DNA of 23,762 nucleotides from DASZZV01 sp035544835. Lineage in GTDB: Bacteria; Acidobacteriota; Thermoanaerobaculia; Gp7-AA8. Position 1 is the first letter of the stretch. Each line of letters opens with the position of its first letter. The stretch lies in assembly GCA_035544835.1 (NCBI GenBank), contig DASZZV010000212.1, positions 1 to 23,762 on the forward strand, in the 5' to 3' direction. Below are positions 16,287 to 23,441 of this stretch, piece after piece. The notes beneath the pieces are model-generated. The model made no database searches and was not told where the DNA came from. It saw only the letters and a list, made by a program, of their open reading frames with translations. The translations under genes and the position numbers were made by a program.

Positions 16287-17602
16287 GCACTCCGGCGCTC
16301 GACACCATCGTCGCCCCAGCGACGCCTCTCGCCACCAGCGCCCTGGCGATTGTTCGCATCGACGGCCCATTGGCACATTCCATTATCAAGGGTCTCGGTG
16401 CCCCCAAAGACCTCGCCGAACGTCGAGCCGTCTTTGTTCGCCTGGAAACGGCCGAGGGTCCCCTTGATGAGGTGATCGTGATTTCATATGTTGCTCCTAA
16501 GTCATTCACAGGAAACGACTTAATTGAAATAACCTGCCATGGGAGTCCTCTGATCGTTGGAACTCTGGTGAAGGAAGTGATCGACCGTGGTGCTCGCATG
16601 GCTGAGCCCGGTGAGTTTACCGAACGTGCCGTTCTCAACGGGAAACTAGATCTGGTGCAGGCAGAAGCCATTGGTGACCTGATCAACTCCCGAACGACCC
16701 TGCAGGCCCAGCTCTCCCTTTCCAACCTGGGTGGAACCCTCAGCCGCTGGGCCGGGGAGATCCGAGCCGACCTTCTTTTTCTGATCGCTCGACTGGAAGG
16801 TGCGCTCGATTTCGCCGACGAGGGGTACACCTTTATTACCGACGAAGAGGCGATGCGTCACCTCGACGAGGATCTCGCACGGATTCGAAGTCTGGCGGAG
16901 ACGGCTCGGCGAGGCCGGGGTCTCAGGGATGGTCTTACGGCGGTGATTCTTGGCCGGCCCAATGCTGGAAAATCAACTCTCCTGAACCATCTGTGCGGAA
17001 GTGAGCGGGCCATTGTTACGCCCACGCCGGGAACGACCCGCGACCTGATTCGGGAGACGGTGATCGTGGGGGGGCTGCCGGTAACCTTCATCGACACGGC
17101 TGGGCTGCGAACCGGAGGTGAGCTGGTTGAGGAAATCGGTCAATTCCGAGCGCTGGAGGCTGCGTCAAAGGCAGATCTGGTTATCTGGCTGGAAGATTCG
17201 TCTGATCCGGATTTGACCGATGTTCCGTCCGAAGCACGGGACGCGATTCTGGTTTTCTCCAAGGTCGACCAGAAAGCTGCTCCCCCGGAAGGGCTGGGAA
17301 TCTCAGCGAGGACGGGAGCCGGGATGACGGTGCTGTGGGAACGTCTGGACCGGGAGGTCCGCGACAGGTTTCGCCCGCCCGAGGGGAGTCCTCTGATCGT
17401 GAACGCGCGGCAGGAGCGGGAGATCAACGAGGCCGGCGACGCGCTGAGGCAGGCCCGCCTTGGTGTGAGTGAGGGTCTCTCCGAAGAGATGATTCTGGTC
17501 GATCTGTATGCCGCCTCGTCCGCCATCGGCCGGCTCACCGGGGCGATCTCGTCCAGCGAGATCCAGAATGAGATCTTCTCGAATTTTTGCATCGGCAAGT
17601 GA
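16283..17602 (+). CDS. mnmE: tRNA uridine-5-carboxymethylaminomethyl modification GTPase MnmE
   Basis: With MnmG, MnmE forms the cmnm5/nm5 modification on U34 of certain tRNAs. The 439-residue protein has an N-terminal formyl-THF-binding domain (about 1-115), a helical domain, and an inserted G domain with GRPNAGKST (224-232), TTRD (251-254), DTAG (271-274) and a G4 motif SKVD (326-329) instead of the usual NKxD. It ends in the family C-terminus FCIGK with Cys436, needed for modification in E. coli. The GTG start overlaps the jag stop by four bases. The stop is followed by exactly 16 bases, a parS site, before mnmG. Confidence 0.97.
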   Translation: MSTPALDTIVAPATPLATSALAIVRIDGPLAHSIIKGLGAPKDLAERRAVFVRLETAEGPLDEVIVISYVAPKSFTGNDLIEITCHGSPLIVGTLVKEVIDRGARMAEPGEFTERAVLNGKLDLVQAEAIGDLINSRTTLQAQLSLSNLGGTLSRWAGEIRADLLFLIARLEGALDFADEGYTFITDEEAMRHLDEDLARIRSLAETARRGRGLRDGLTAVILGRPNAGKSTLLNHLCGSERAIVTPTPGTTRDLIRETVIVGGLPVTFIDTAGLRTGGELVEEIGQFRALEAASKADLVIWLEDSSDPDLTDVPSEARDAILVFSKVDQKAAPPEGLGISARTGAGMTVLWERLDREVRDRFRPPEGSPLIVNARQEREINEAGDALRQARLGVSEGLSEEMILVDLYAASSAIGRLTGAISSSEIQNEIFSNFCIGK

Positions 17603-17618
17603 TGTTCCACGTGGAACG
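17603..17618. promoter_or_regulatory. parS: parS centromere site 1 (ParB binding)
   Basis: TGTTCCACGTGGAACG contains the perfect 14-bp palindrome GTTCCACGTGGAAC (17604-17617). It matches the bacterial parS consensus TGTTNCACGTGNAACA at all but the last base. It fills the entire gap between the mnmE stop and the mnmG ATG. ParB is encoded 3.2 kb downstream. Confidence 0.9.
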
Positions 17619-19517
17619 ATGCGATTCGATGTAGTGGTCATTGGCGGCGGCCACGCCGGAGCGGAGGCGTCACGCGCCGCGTCACGCGCAGGATTTTCTG
17701 TTGCCATGATCACTCTGCTGGCCGATTCCGTCGGCCGCATGTCGTGCAATCCAGCGATCGGCGGTCTGGCCAAAGGCCATCTGGTCAAGGAAATCGACGC
17801 CCTCGGTGGTCTCATGGGGGAGGCGACCGATCGCGCCGGAATCCAGTTCAAGGTGCTGAACCGGTCCAAAGGTCCAGCCGTTCAGGGGCCTCGAGCTCAG
17901 TGCGACCGCGATCTCTACGCTGCCGCCGTTCAGGACATCCTCAACAGAGAGCCGAATTTCTCGTTGATCGAAGGATGCGTTGCCAGAGTCTCTCTCGAGG
18001 GAGTCCGCGTGACCGGAGTGATTCTCGAAGACGGAACCGCTATCTCCTGTCGCGCCGTAATCGCGACGACCGGTACCTTTCTGCGATCACTGATGCATTC
18101 CGGAGAGCATAAAGTCGTCGGTGGCCGCTTCGGCGAGCCCTCTGCCGAAGGGCTTTCCGGCTCATTTCGAGAACTTGGACTCTCGCTGGGCAGGCTCAAA
18201 ACCGGGACCCCGCCTCGCGTCCTGGCGAACTCGGCTGATTACTCGAAGATGGCCCCACAGCCCGGCGACGACCGGCCGCGACCTTTCTCCATCCTGACGG
18301 ATCGGATCGAACTGCCCCAGATCCTCTGCTACATGACTCATACCGGTGAGTTTGCCCACGACCTCATTCGACAGAACCTCCATCGCGCGCCCATGTACTC
18401 GGGACAGATTCAGGCCGCCGGCCCCCGCTATTGTCCCTCGATTGAAGACAAGGTGGTTCGCTTTGCCGACAAGGCGCAACACCATGTCTTTGTCGAGCCG
18501 GAAGGGTTGAATCATCCCTGGCTCTACCTCAACGGCGTGTCCACCTCGCTTCCTGCCGATATTCAGGATGCGGTGGTTCACTCCATTCCGGGCCTGGTGT
18601 CGGCCGTCATTGCGCGATATGGATATGCGGTCGAGTACGACTTTGTCGAGCCGCAGCAGCTCGACCCCTCTCTGCAGGTCCGGGGGGTCGAGGGGCTCTT
18701 CCTGGCCGGTCAGATCAACGGCACCTCCGGTTACGAAGAAGCAGCCGGGCAGGGACTGATGGCTGGAATGAATGCCGTGCAACTGCTCCGCGGCGAAGAG
18801 CCGGTTGTGCTTCGGCGGGATCAGGCCTATCTCGGCGTCATGATTGACGACCTGGTGACGCAAGGCACGCTGGAGCCCTATCGAATGTTCACCTCCCGAG
18901 CCGAGCATCGGCTCCTGCTCGGTTGCGACTCGGTTTACGAGCGCCTCTCACCTCTTGCCAGGAATCTTGGTTTTCTCGATCACGAACGCTCACGCCGAAC
19001 CGCTTTGCGGAAAGAAAGGAGCAAAGCCCTCAGTCAGGCTCTGGACGAAGTCACATTGAACCCGGATCGTGAGACCAACCAGAGACTCGAACCGCTGGGG
19101 ATCTCTCTGAACGGGCCGGGGAGTCTGTCCCGTCTGATTCAGCGACCCGCCTTCTCGCTACCCGCATTTACGGAGGCTTTGGCGGGATGGACTGTCCTGG
19201 AAAGGGTCACGTCGATTATGGCCGAGGCGTCTGAGGAAGAAATTGACGGCGTGGTGAACAGGATCCGCTACGCCGGCTACGTAGAGAAAGGGGAGCGGGA
19301 AGCGGCGCGGCTGCAGTCCGAGGAGGGAGTTCGTATACCTGTTGATTTCCGGTTCGAGCGGCCCGGCTTGTCTCGTGAGGTGGTCGAGAAACTGAATCGC
19401 ATCCGGCCGCATTCGCTGGGACAGGCCTCCAGGATTCCCGGAGTGACCCCGGCGGCCGTGTCACTGATCCGGATGTTTCTCCGCCAACAGAGCCGGTCCT
19501 TAGAACGTGCTGTCTAA
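17619..19517 (+). CDS. mnmG: tRNA uridine-5-carboxymethylaminomethyl modification enzyme MnmG (GidA)
   Basis: MnmG is the FAD-dependent partner of MnmE in modifying the tRNA wobble uridine. The 632-residue protein has the dinucleotide-binding GGGHAG (9-14), SCNPAIGGLAKGHL (42-55) with one of the conserved cysteines, LCYMTHTGEF with the other, and the GYEEAAGQGLMAGMNA segment. Its length matches the family (about 630). ATG 17619 begins MRFDVVVIGGG, and longer frames upstream lie inside mnmE. There is no Shine-Dalgarno; the ATG directly follows parS site 1, so ParB binding could in principle affect expression. It overlaps rsmG by 11 bases. Confidence 0.97.
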   Translation: MRFDVVVIGGGHAGAEASRAASRAGFSVAMITLLADSVGRMSCNPAIGGLAKGHLVKEIDALGGLMGEATDRAGIQFKVLNRSKGPAVQGPRAQCDRDLYAAAVQDILNREPNFSLIEGCVARVSLEGVRVTGVILEDGTAISCRAVIATTGTFLRSLMHSGEHKVVGGRFGEPSAEGLSGSFRELGLSLGRLKTGTPPRVLANSADYSKMAPQPGDDRPRPFSILTDRIELPQILCYMTHTGEFAHDLIRQNLHRAPMYSGQIQAAGPRYCPSIEDKVVRFADKAQHHVFVEPEGLNHPWLYLNGVSTSLPADIQDAVVHSIPGLVSAVIARYGYAVEYDFVEPQQLDPSLQVRGVEGLFLAGQINGTSGYEEAAGQGLMAGMNAVQLLRGEEPVVLRRDQAYLGVMIDDLVTQGTLEPYRMFTSRAEHRLLLGCDSVYERLSPLARNLGFLDHERSRRTALRKERSKALSQALDEVTLNPDRETNQRLEPLGISLNGPGSLSRLIQRPAFSLPAFTEALAGWTVLERVTSIMAEASEEEIDGVVNRIRYAGYVEKGEREAARLQSEEGVRIPVDFRFERPGLSREVVEKLNRIRPHSLGQASRIPGVTPAAVSLIRMFLRQQSRSLERAV

Positions 19518-20076
19518 AGAGCAGAGATTTGCTGTCTACCAGGAGAAGCTTCTCTCCTGGAATGACAAGATCAACCTGATCGGCCCCGAGGCAAAGGCAA
19601 ACCTGGGGGAGCACATCGGAGAAGCACTCGCCGCGGCGGAGTACTTAAAGCCTCGAGGGCGCGTTCTCGATTTTGGATCCGGGGGTGGCTTGCCGGCGAT
19701 TCCCATGGCCATCGTCGCTCCGGAGGCTTTCTTTGTGCTGGTAGAGGCCGATCAGCGCAAGTGGGCCTTTCTCAAGCACGTGATCCGGGAGTGCGAATTG
19801 AACTGCGAGGCCTGGGGTGATAGATTGCACCGCCTTCTGGGGGAGCGGTTTCTGAAGCCGGAGTTCAGCCTGGTCACTTCACGGGCTGTCGGCTATCCGG
19901 AAGAGTGGTTTCCCGGAATCAGGGATATTCTTCTACCCGAGGGTCGGGTTGCGCTTTTCGGGGATTCGGTGGGCCGCCAGACCATCGGCGACTTTCACAA
20001 AATCGCTGAGATTGCCCTTCCAAGAGGGGTCGCCAATATCCTGGGTATCTACGCTGTTCCACGTGAAACAACATGA
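19507..20076 (+). CDS. rsmG: 16S rRNA (guanine527-N7)-methyltransferase RsmG (GidB)
   Basis: RsmG methylates N7 of G527 in 16S rRNA using S-adenosylmethionine. The 189-residue protein has the N-terminal YQEKLLSWNDKINLIG segment, SAM motif I VLDFGSGGGLPAIPMAI (53-69), the acidic VEADQRKWAFLK loop and the TSRAVG motif. It is slightly shorter than the usual 200-240 residues. The GTG start overlaps mnmG by 11 bases and AGAAC is the only upstream purine run. Its last codons (VPRETT) are written within parS site 2, and its TGA overlaps the parA ATG. Confidence 0.94.
   Translation: MLSKEQRFAVYQEKLLSWNDKINLIGPEAKANLGEHIGEALAAAEYLKPRGRVLDFGSGGGLPAIPMAIVAPEAFFVLVEADQRKWAFLKHVIRECELNCEAWGDRLHRLLGERFLKPEFSLVTSRAVGYPEEWFPGIRDILLPEGRVALFGDSVGRQTIGDFHKIAEIALPRGVANILGIYAVPRETT
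20055..20070. promoter_or_regulatory. parS: parS centromere site 2, inside the 3' end of rsmG
   Basis: TGTTCCACGTGAAACA matches the parS consensus, with one asymmetric pair between half-sites. It lies in the rsmG coding sequence and ends two bases before the parA ATG at 20073. Being so close to parA, it could also affect parAB expression when ParB binds. Confidence 0.9.
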
Positions 20077-20861
20077 GCAAGATCATCGCCGTCGCGAACC
20101 AGAAGGGGGGAGTCGGGAAAACGACGACCTCGATCAACCTCGCTGCAGCACTCGCTGCCGGCGAGCGCCGAGTGCTGCTCGTCGATCTCGATCCCCAGGC
20201 CAATGCCACTTCGGGAATGGGGGTAGGGAAGTACGAGGACCCGTCAATCTACCAGGTCTTGACGGACGACCGCCCTGCCAGTGAGGCCATTCGCGATACG
20301 GAGCTTTCGTCCCTCAAACTCCTTCCCGCTTCCATCGATCTCGTCGGCGCCGAGCTCGAGCTTTCCGGTATGGAGAGGCGCGAGTTTGTGCTGAAGGATC
20401 GGCTAGCGCCGATCCGGGATGCTTTCGATTACATTTTCATCGACTGCCCGCCATCGCTGAGTCTGCTGACCGTAAATGCCCTTACCGCGGCGGATACGGT
20501 TCTGGTTCCCCTTCAATGCGAGTACTACGCGCTGGAAGGTCTATCCCAATTGACAGCGACCATCGAGCGGATTCAGAGCGGACTGAACCCCGCGCTCGAG
20601 CTCGAAGGGGTCGTGCTGACCATGTACGACGAACGGGTGAACCTTGCTCGTCAGGTCGCCGAAGAAGTGCGCCGCCACTTCGGCTCCAGGACCTTTGACG
20701 TCGTCGTGCCCCGCAACGTTCGCCTCGGGGAAGCGCCCTCCTACGGGAAGCCTATTATTCTTTACGACATAAAATCAAAAGGTAGCGAGGCGTATCTTCA
20801 ATTGGCTCAAGAGTTTATAAGCAGAAACGAGCCCCTCGCCGAAGGCGAAGCAAGCGCATGA
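20073..20861 (+). CDS. parA: Chromosome partitioning ATPase ParA (Soj)
   Basis: ParA is a deviant Walker ATPase that binds DNA as an ATP dimer and moves ParB-parS complexes to segregate origins. The 262-residue protein has the deviant Walker A KGGVGKTTTS (11-20) with the signature lysine, VDLDPQANAT (37-46) and the Walker B IDCPPSL region. It lacks the N-terminal HTH of plasmid type Ia ParA, so it is the chromosomal Soj type. It overlaps rsmG and parB by four bases each (ATGA). Confidence 0.97.
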   Translation: MSKIIAVANQKGGVGKTTTSINLAAALAAGERRVLLVDLDPQANATSGMGVGKYEDPSIYQVLTDDRPASEAIRDTELSSLKLLPASIDLVGAELELSGMERREFVLKDRLAPIRDAFDYIFIDCPPSLSLLTVNALTAADTVLVPLQCEYYALEGLSQLTATIERIQSGLNPALELEGVVLTMYDERVNLARQVAEEVRRHFGSRTFDVVVPRNVRLGEAPSYGKPIILYDIKSKGSEAYLQLAQEFISRNEPLAEGEASA

Positions 20862-21724
20862 CATCAAAGAAGGCATTGGGACGTGGACTGGGAGCGCTCA
20901 TCCCTCCCGGCGACAAGAAGGTAACCGTTTCCCCTCGAACCCACGAGTTGCCCATCAGCCAGATCATCCCCAACCCGCGCCAACCGCGAGTAACGTTTCG
21001 GGACGAAGCGATGGAAGAGCTGGCGACGAGTATTCGCGAGCACGGCATTCTTCAGCCCCTGCTGGTGTCGCGGATGGGGGCTGACCGTTATCGTCTCATT
21101 GCCGGTGAGCGCCGCTTCCGCGCCGCGCAGAAGGCTGGGCTGAAAGCGGTACCGGTCATGATCAAGGAAGTGCTAACTGACCAGAATGCTCTCGAGATCG
21201 CCCTGATCGAGAACATTCAGCGCGAAGATCTCAACCCCATTGAAGAAGCGCTCGCCTATCAGCAGTTGCATAAGCAATTCGGGCTCACTCAGGAAGAAAT
21301 CGCGAAACGCGTCGGGAAAGAGCGCTCCTCGGTTGCCAACATCCTGCGCTTGCTCAAATTGCCCGATGATCTGCGGGGCCTGGTGGCGGAGAGTCAACTG
21401 TCGATGGGTCACGCTCGCGCGCTACTGAGTGTCGAGGACCGTAAACGGCAGAGCCTTCTGGCAAAGCGGATTATCGACGAGGGACTCAGCGTCCGCCAGA
21501 CCGAGCAGCTCACCGCGGAACCTATTGCTGCGAAACCGGTCAAGAAAGACTCGAAGCCGAAGGACGTCTTCACGGCCGACGCGGAAGAAAAGCTTCAACG
21601 CGCTCTGCGGACGAAAGTCGAAATCATGAGAATGAAAAAGGGAGGGACGATTCAGATTCGCTTCGGAAGCGAGGACGAGCTGATTCGCCTCTTCGAAGAT
21701 CTTGTACACGGGAGGAATCGATGA
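20858..21724 (+). CDS. parB: Chromosome partitioning protein ParB (Spo0J), CTPase
   Basis: ParB binds parS, spreads as a CTP-dependent clamp, stimulates ParA and usually recruits SMC. The 288 residues start with LGRGLGALI, the ParA-interacting peptide. The CTP-binding region has GERRFRA (83-89) and ENIQRE (118-123). The helix-turn-helix for parS is LTQEEIAKRVGKERSSVANI (143-162). The C-terminal dimerisation domain (about 235-288) follows a Lys-rich linker. Both parS sites are upstream in the same operon. The stop overlaps the bactofilin start as ATGA. Confidence 0.97.
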   Translation: MTSKKALGRGLGALIPPGDKKVTVSPRTHELPISQIIPNPRQPRVTFRDEAMEELATSIREHGILQPLLVSRMGADRYRLIAGERRFRAAQKAGLKAVPVMIKEVLTDQNALEIALIENIQREDLNPIEEALAYQQLHKQFGLTQEEIAKRVGKERSSVANILRLLKLPDDLRGLVAESQLSMGHARALLSVEDRKRQSLLAKRIIDEGLSVRQTEQLTAEPIAAKPVKKDSKPKDVFTADAEEKLQRALRTKVEIMRMKKGGTIQIRFGSEDELIRLFEDLVHGRNR

Positions 21725-22095
21725 AGGGAAAAATGGGCGATCTCAATGGATTTCTCGACCGCGGTTCTTCTTTCGCCGGTGAGCTGGAATTCGAAGACAC
21801 GATGCGGATCGACGGTCGCTTCAATGGGAAAATCCATTCCAAGAACGAGTTGATCGTCGGCGAGAGCGCCTCGATCGAAGGCGACATCCACGTCGGTCGC
21901 GTCGCCATCAGCGGCACAGTCCGCGGGACGATCAAAGCGGATCAGCGTATCGAGATTCACAGAAGCGGCAAGGTCTACAGCGACATCGATACGCCCACGC
22001 TGATCATCGAAGAGGGTGCCCTGTTCCAGGGTCGTTGCATCATGGGTGACGTGCAGAAGCCGGTGGCCGTGGACGCGCGCAAAACCGCAAGTTAG
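21721..22095 (+). CDS. Bactofilin family cytoskeletal protein
   Basis: Bactofilins polymerise without nucleotide into beta-helical filaments at the inner membrane. In different bacteria they support cell shape, stalk growth or chromosome organisation. The 124-residue protein has a short N-terminal tail and a core of regular beta-helix repeats (about 20-110): FAGELEFEDTMRIDGRFNGK, LIVGESASIEGDIHVGRVAI, GTVRGTIKADQRIEI and so on. The four-base overlap with parB makes coexpression almost certain. In Myxococcus xanthus bactofilins scaffold the ParABS system, so a link to segregation is plausible here but inferred from that case. Confidence 0.92.
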   Translation: MKGKMGDLNGFLDRGSSFAGELEFEDTMRIDGRFNGKIHSKNELIVGESASIEGDIHVGRVAISGTVRGTIKADQRIEIHRSGKVYSDIDTPTLIIEEGALFQGRCIMGDVQKPVAVDARKTAS

Positions 22096-22152
22096 CTCGC
22101 CGGGCCGGCCACCCTTGGGGTTTCGCAGAGTGGTGGAATGGCATGGCCGGGA

Positions 22153-22170
22153 GTGATACTGTAGTATCAC
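22153..22170. promoter_or_regulatory. Palindromic operator of the toxin-antitoxin pair
   Basis: GTGATACTGTAGTATCAC is a perfect inverted repeat (8-bp arms, 2-bp centre) ending three bases before the antitoxin ATG. It contains -10-like TAGTAT (22162-22167), so transcription may start almost at the ATG and be blocked by antitoxin binding. The -35 region is weak. Confidence 0.65.
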
Positions 22171-22173
22171 TTC

Positions 22174-22431
22174 ATGCGAACAGAGCTCGTAACTACTCTC
22201 AAACGTAAGGCCACCGAACTGCTTTCTGAGTTGGAGCGGAGTAGAGAGCCCATCCTGATCACGCAGCACGGATTGCCCGGTGCCTACCTGGTTGACGTCG
22301 AGACTTTTGAAGCCCTGCAGCAGCGCATGGGCCTGCTGGAAGGAATCGCGCGTGGGGAGAAAGCGATTGAGCAAGGGCGCACCTTGTCCCACGCCCGAGC
22401 CAGGACGCGAATGTCTCGATGGTTGAAGTAG
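22174..22431 (+). CDS. Type II antitoxin, Phd/YefM family
   Basis: This is an 85-residue protein with the Phd/YefM fold: an N-terminal DNA-binding part (LKRKATELLSELERSREPILITQHGLPGAYLVDVETFEAL, residues about 9-48) and a charged C-terminal helix that would wrap the toxin. Such antitoxins neutralise the partner toxin and repress their own operon. It overlaps the toxin gene by 13 bases. There is no Shine-Dalgarno; the ATG sits directly downstream of the palindrome. The pair lies between the bactofilin gene and the ATP synthase gene, where related clusters in other lineages have none, which suggests later insertion. Confidence 0.88.
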   Translation: MRTELVTTLKRKATELLSELERSREPILITQHGLPGAYLVDVETFEALQQRMGLLEGIARGEKAIEQGRTLSHARARTRMSRWLK

Positions 22432-22739
22432 TCTGGACCGAGCCGGCGCTCAGTGATCTCGATGCCATCGCTGACTACATAGCGCTCGATAATCCGGAGG
22501 CGGCACGCAAACTCGTTCAGAAGATATTCACGCATGTTGAGCGGCTTGCCCAACACCCGAAGTCTGGATCCAAGCCCCCTGAGCTGGTGGGTTGGCGGTA
22601 TCGGCAAATCGTTGAGCGACCCTGTCGGCTGTTCTATCGCCTTGATGGAAAGCGGGTGTTTATCCTGTATGTCATGCGGGCCGAGCAACTCTTTCGGTAT
22701 GCCCGCCTAACCGGCCGGGACCGAAGCAGGAAGAAGTGA
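22419..22739 (+). CDS. Type II toxin, RelE/ParE family
   Basis: This is a 106-residue basic protein of the RelE/ParE superfamily. Diagnostic segments are the N-terminal VVWTEPALSDLDAIADYIALDNPEAA helix pair, the HPKSGSKPPEL turn, the WRYRQIVERPCRLFYRL strands and the C-terminal VFILYVMRAEQLF. RelE members cleave mRNA on the ribosome and ParE members poison gyrase. The sequence, with an ALSDLDAIADYIA start, looks nearer to ParE, but activity cannot be decided from sequence. It is in an operon with the antitoxin and converges on the YkgJ-type gene with 22 bases between stops. Confidence 0.87.
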   Translation: MVEVVWTEPALSDLDAIADYIALDNPEAARKLVQKIFTHVERLAQHPKSGSKPPELVGWRYRQIVERPCRLFYRLDGKRVFILYVMRAEQLFRYARLTGRDRSRKK

Positions 22740-22761
22740 CACTCATGTTTCTCGACGACGC

Positions 22762-23319
22762 CTACCGCCTCCTCGACTGCGCCGCGAGGACGATGGCCTG
22801 CGGGACGGTGTACTGATCGTCCGAGCCGACGACGTCTTCCCATTGGAGGTTCCACGCTGCCGACTGGAGCTCTCCGGGAGCAGCCTCCTGAAAATTCAGC
22901 TCGCATACCTCGTCGTGGGTTTGGTCGCCGTCTCGTAACGGCAATCCGAAGGTGCGACAAACCAGCGGCCGGCTCTCGTAGATTTCGCAGCAGCCGTCAT
23001 CACCGAGCGCGGGGCAGGGAACGACCGCCGTCTGGTCAAAGAAGGCTTCTTTGTCTTCTTCGGAGATCGAGCCGATGGCGGGGTGGGCGGTATCCTTGAC
23101 GATCTTCCGGGCCTTCCGTACCAGGCGTGACCGGGTCCTGGGGTCGAGCGTGTCCAGGGCGTCGCCAATCACGACGACATCGGCGGCGCTGATCTCGAAG
23201 AGACCGTAGCAGCAGAACGAGCAGCCGCTCCCGCAGGTCACGTTTACCGGCTGGGCCGCCGCGACCTTCCTGAAGTGCTCGTCAGCGCGTGCCAGCAGGC
23301 GCTTGTAAGATCCGCTCAC
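22762..23319 (-). CDS. YkgJ family cysteine-cluster protein
   Basis: This protein of about 185 residues has the YkgJ (CxxCxxCC-type) metal-cluster pattern: CGSGCSFCC near residue 29, then CPALGDDGCCEIYESRPLVCRTFG and a later Cys in EVCELNF. The family is thought to bind zinc or an iron-sulfur centre through these cysteines; its function is not established. GTG 23319 is chosen because the sequence resembles the family from there. The frame is open to a GTG at 23433, but those 38 extra residues are low-quality and would cross the promoter of the next gene. It is divergent from the ATP synthase gene and converges with the toxin. Confidence 0.8.
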   Translation of the reverse strand: MSGSYKRLLARADEHFRKVAAAQPVNVTCGSGCSFCCYGLFEISAADVVVIGDALDTLDPRTRSRLVRKARKIVKDTAHPAIGSISEEDKEAFFDQTAVVPCPALGDDGCCEIYESRPLVCRTFGLPLRDGDQTHDEVCELNFQEAAPGELQSAAWNLQWEDVVGSDDQYTVPQAIVLAAQSRRR

Positions 23320-23358
23320 GGGAGTCCCAACAGAGGGGCGCTGCGCTTCCTTCCGCGG

Positions 23359-23388
23359 TTGATTCCCCTTCGTTTCCTGTGCTATACA
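23359..23388 (+). promoter_or_regulatory. Candidate promoter of the ATP synthase gene
   Basis: There is a -35 box TTGATT (23359-23364), an 18-bp spacer and a -10 box TATACA (23383-23388), preceded by TG at 23380-23381 as an extended -10. Transcription would start near 23395, leaving a leader of about 47 bases. It lies in the gap between the divergent YkgJ-type and ATP synthase genes. Confidence 0.6.
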
Positions 23389-23441
23389 CGCGCACCGGCT
23401 CCGGCATGCGGACCAAGGCCGCCGAGTCTCCACGAAATCGT

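Noticed and set aside
17508..17618. 37-residue N-terminal extension of MnmG
   Set aside because: It lies in the mnmE 3' end and parS; family proteins start at the FAD-binding strand MRFDVVVIGGG.
22105..22150. CCGGCCA/TGGCCGG inverted repeat after the bactofilin gene as a terminator
   Set aside because: The arms are only 7 bp with a loop of about 32 bases and no T-run follows.
23320..23433. 38-residue N-terminal extension of the YkgJ-type protein
   Set aside because: The composition is unlike the family and it covers the likely promoter of the ATP synthase gene.
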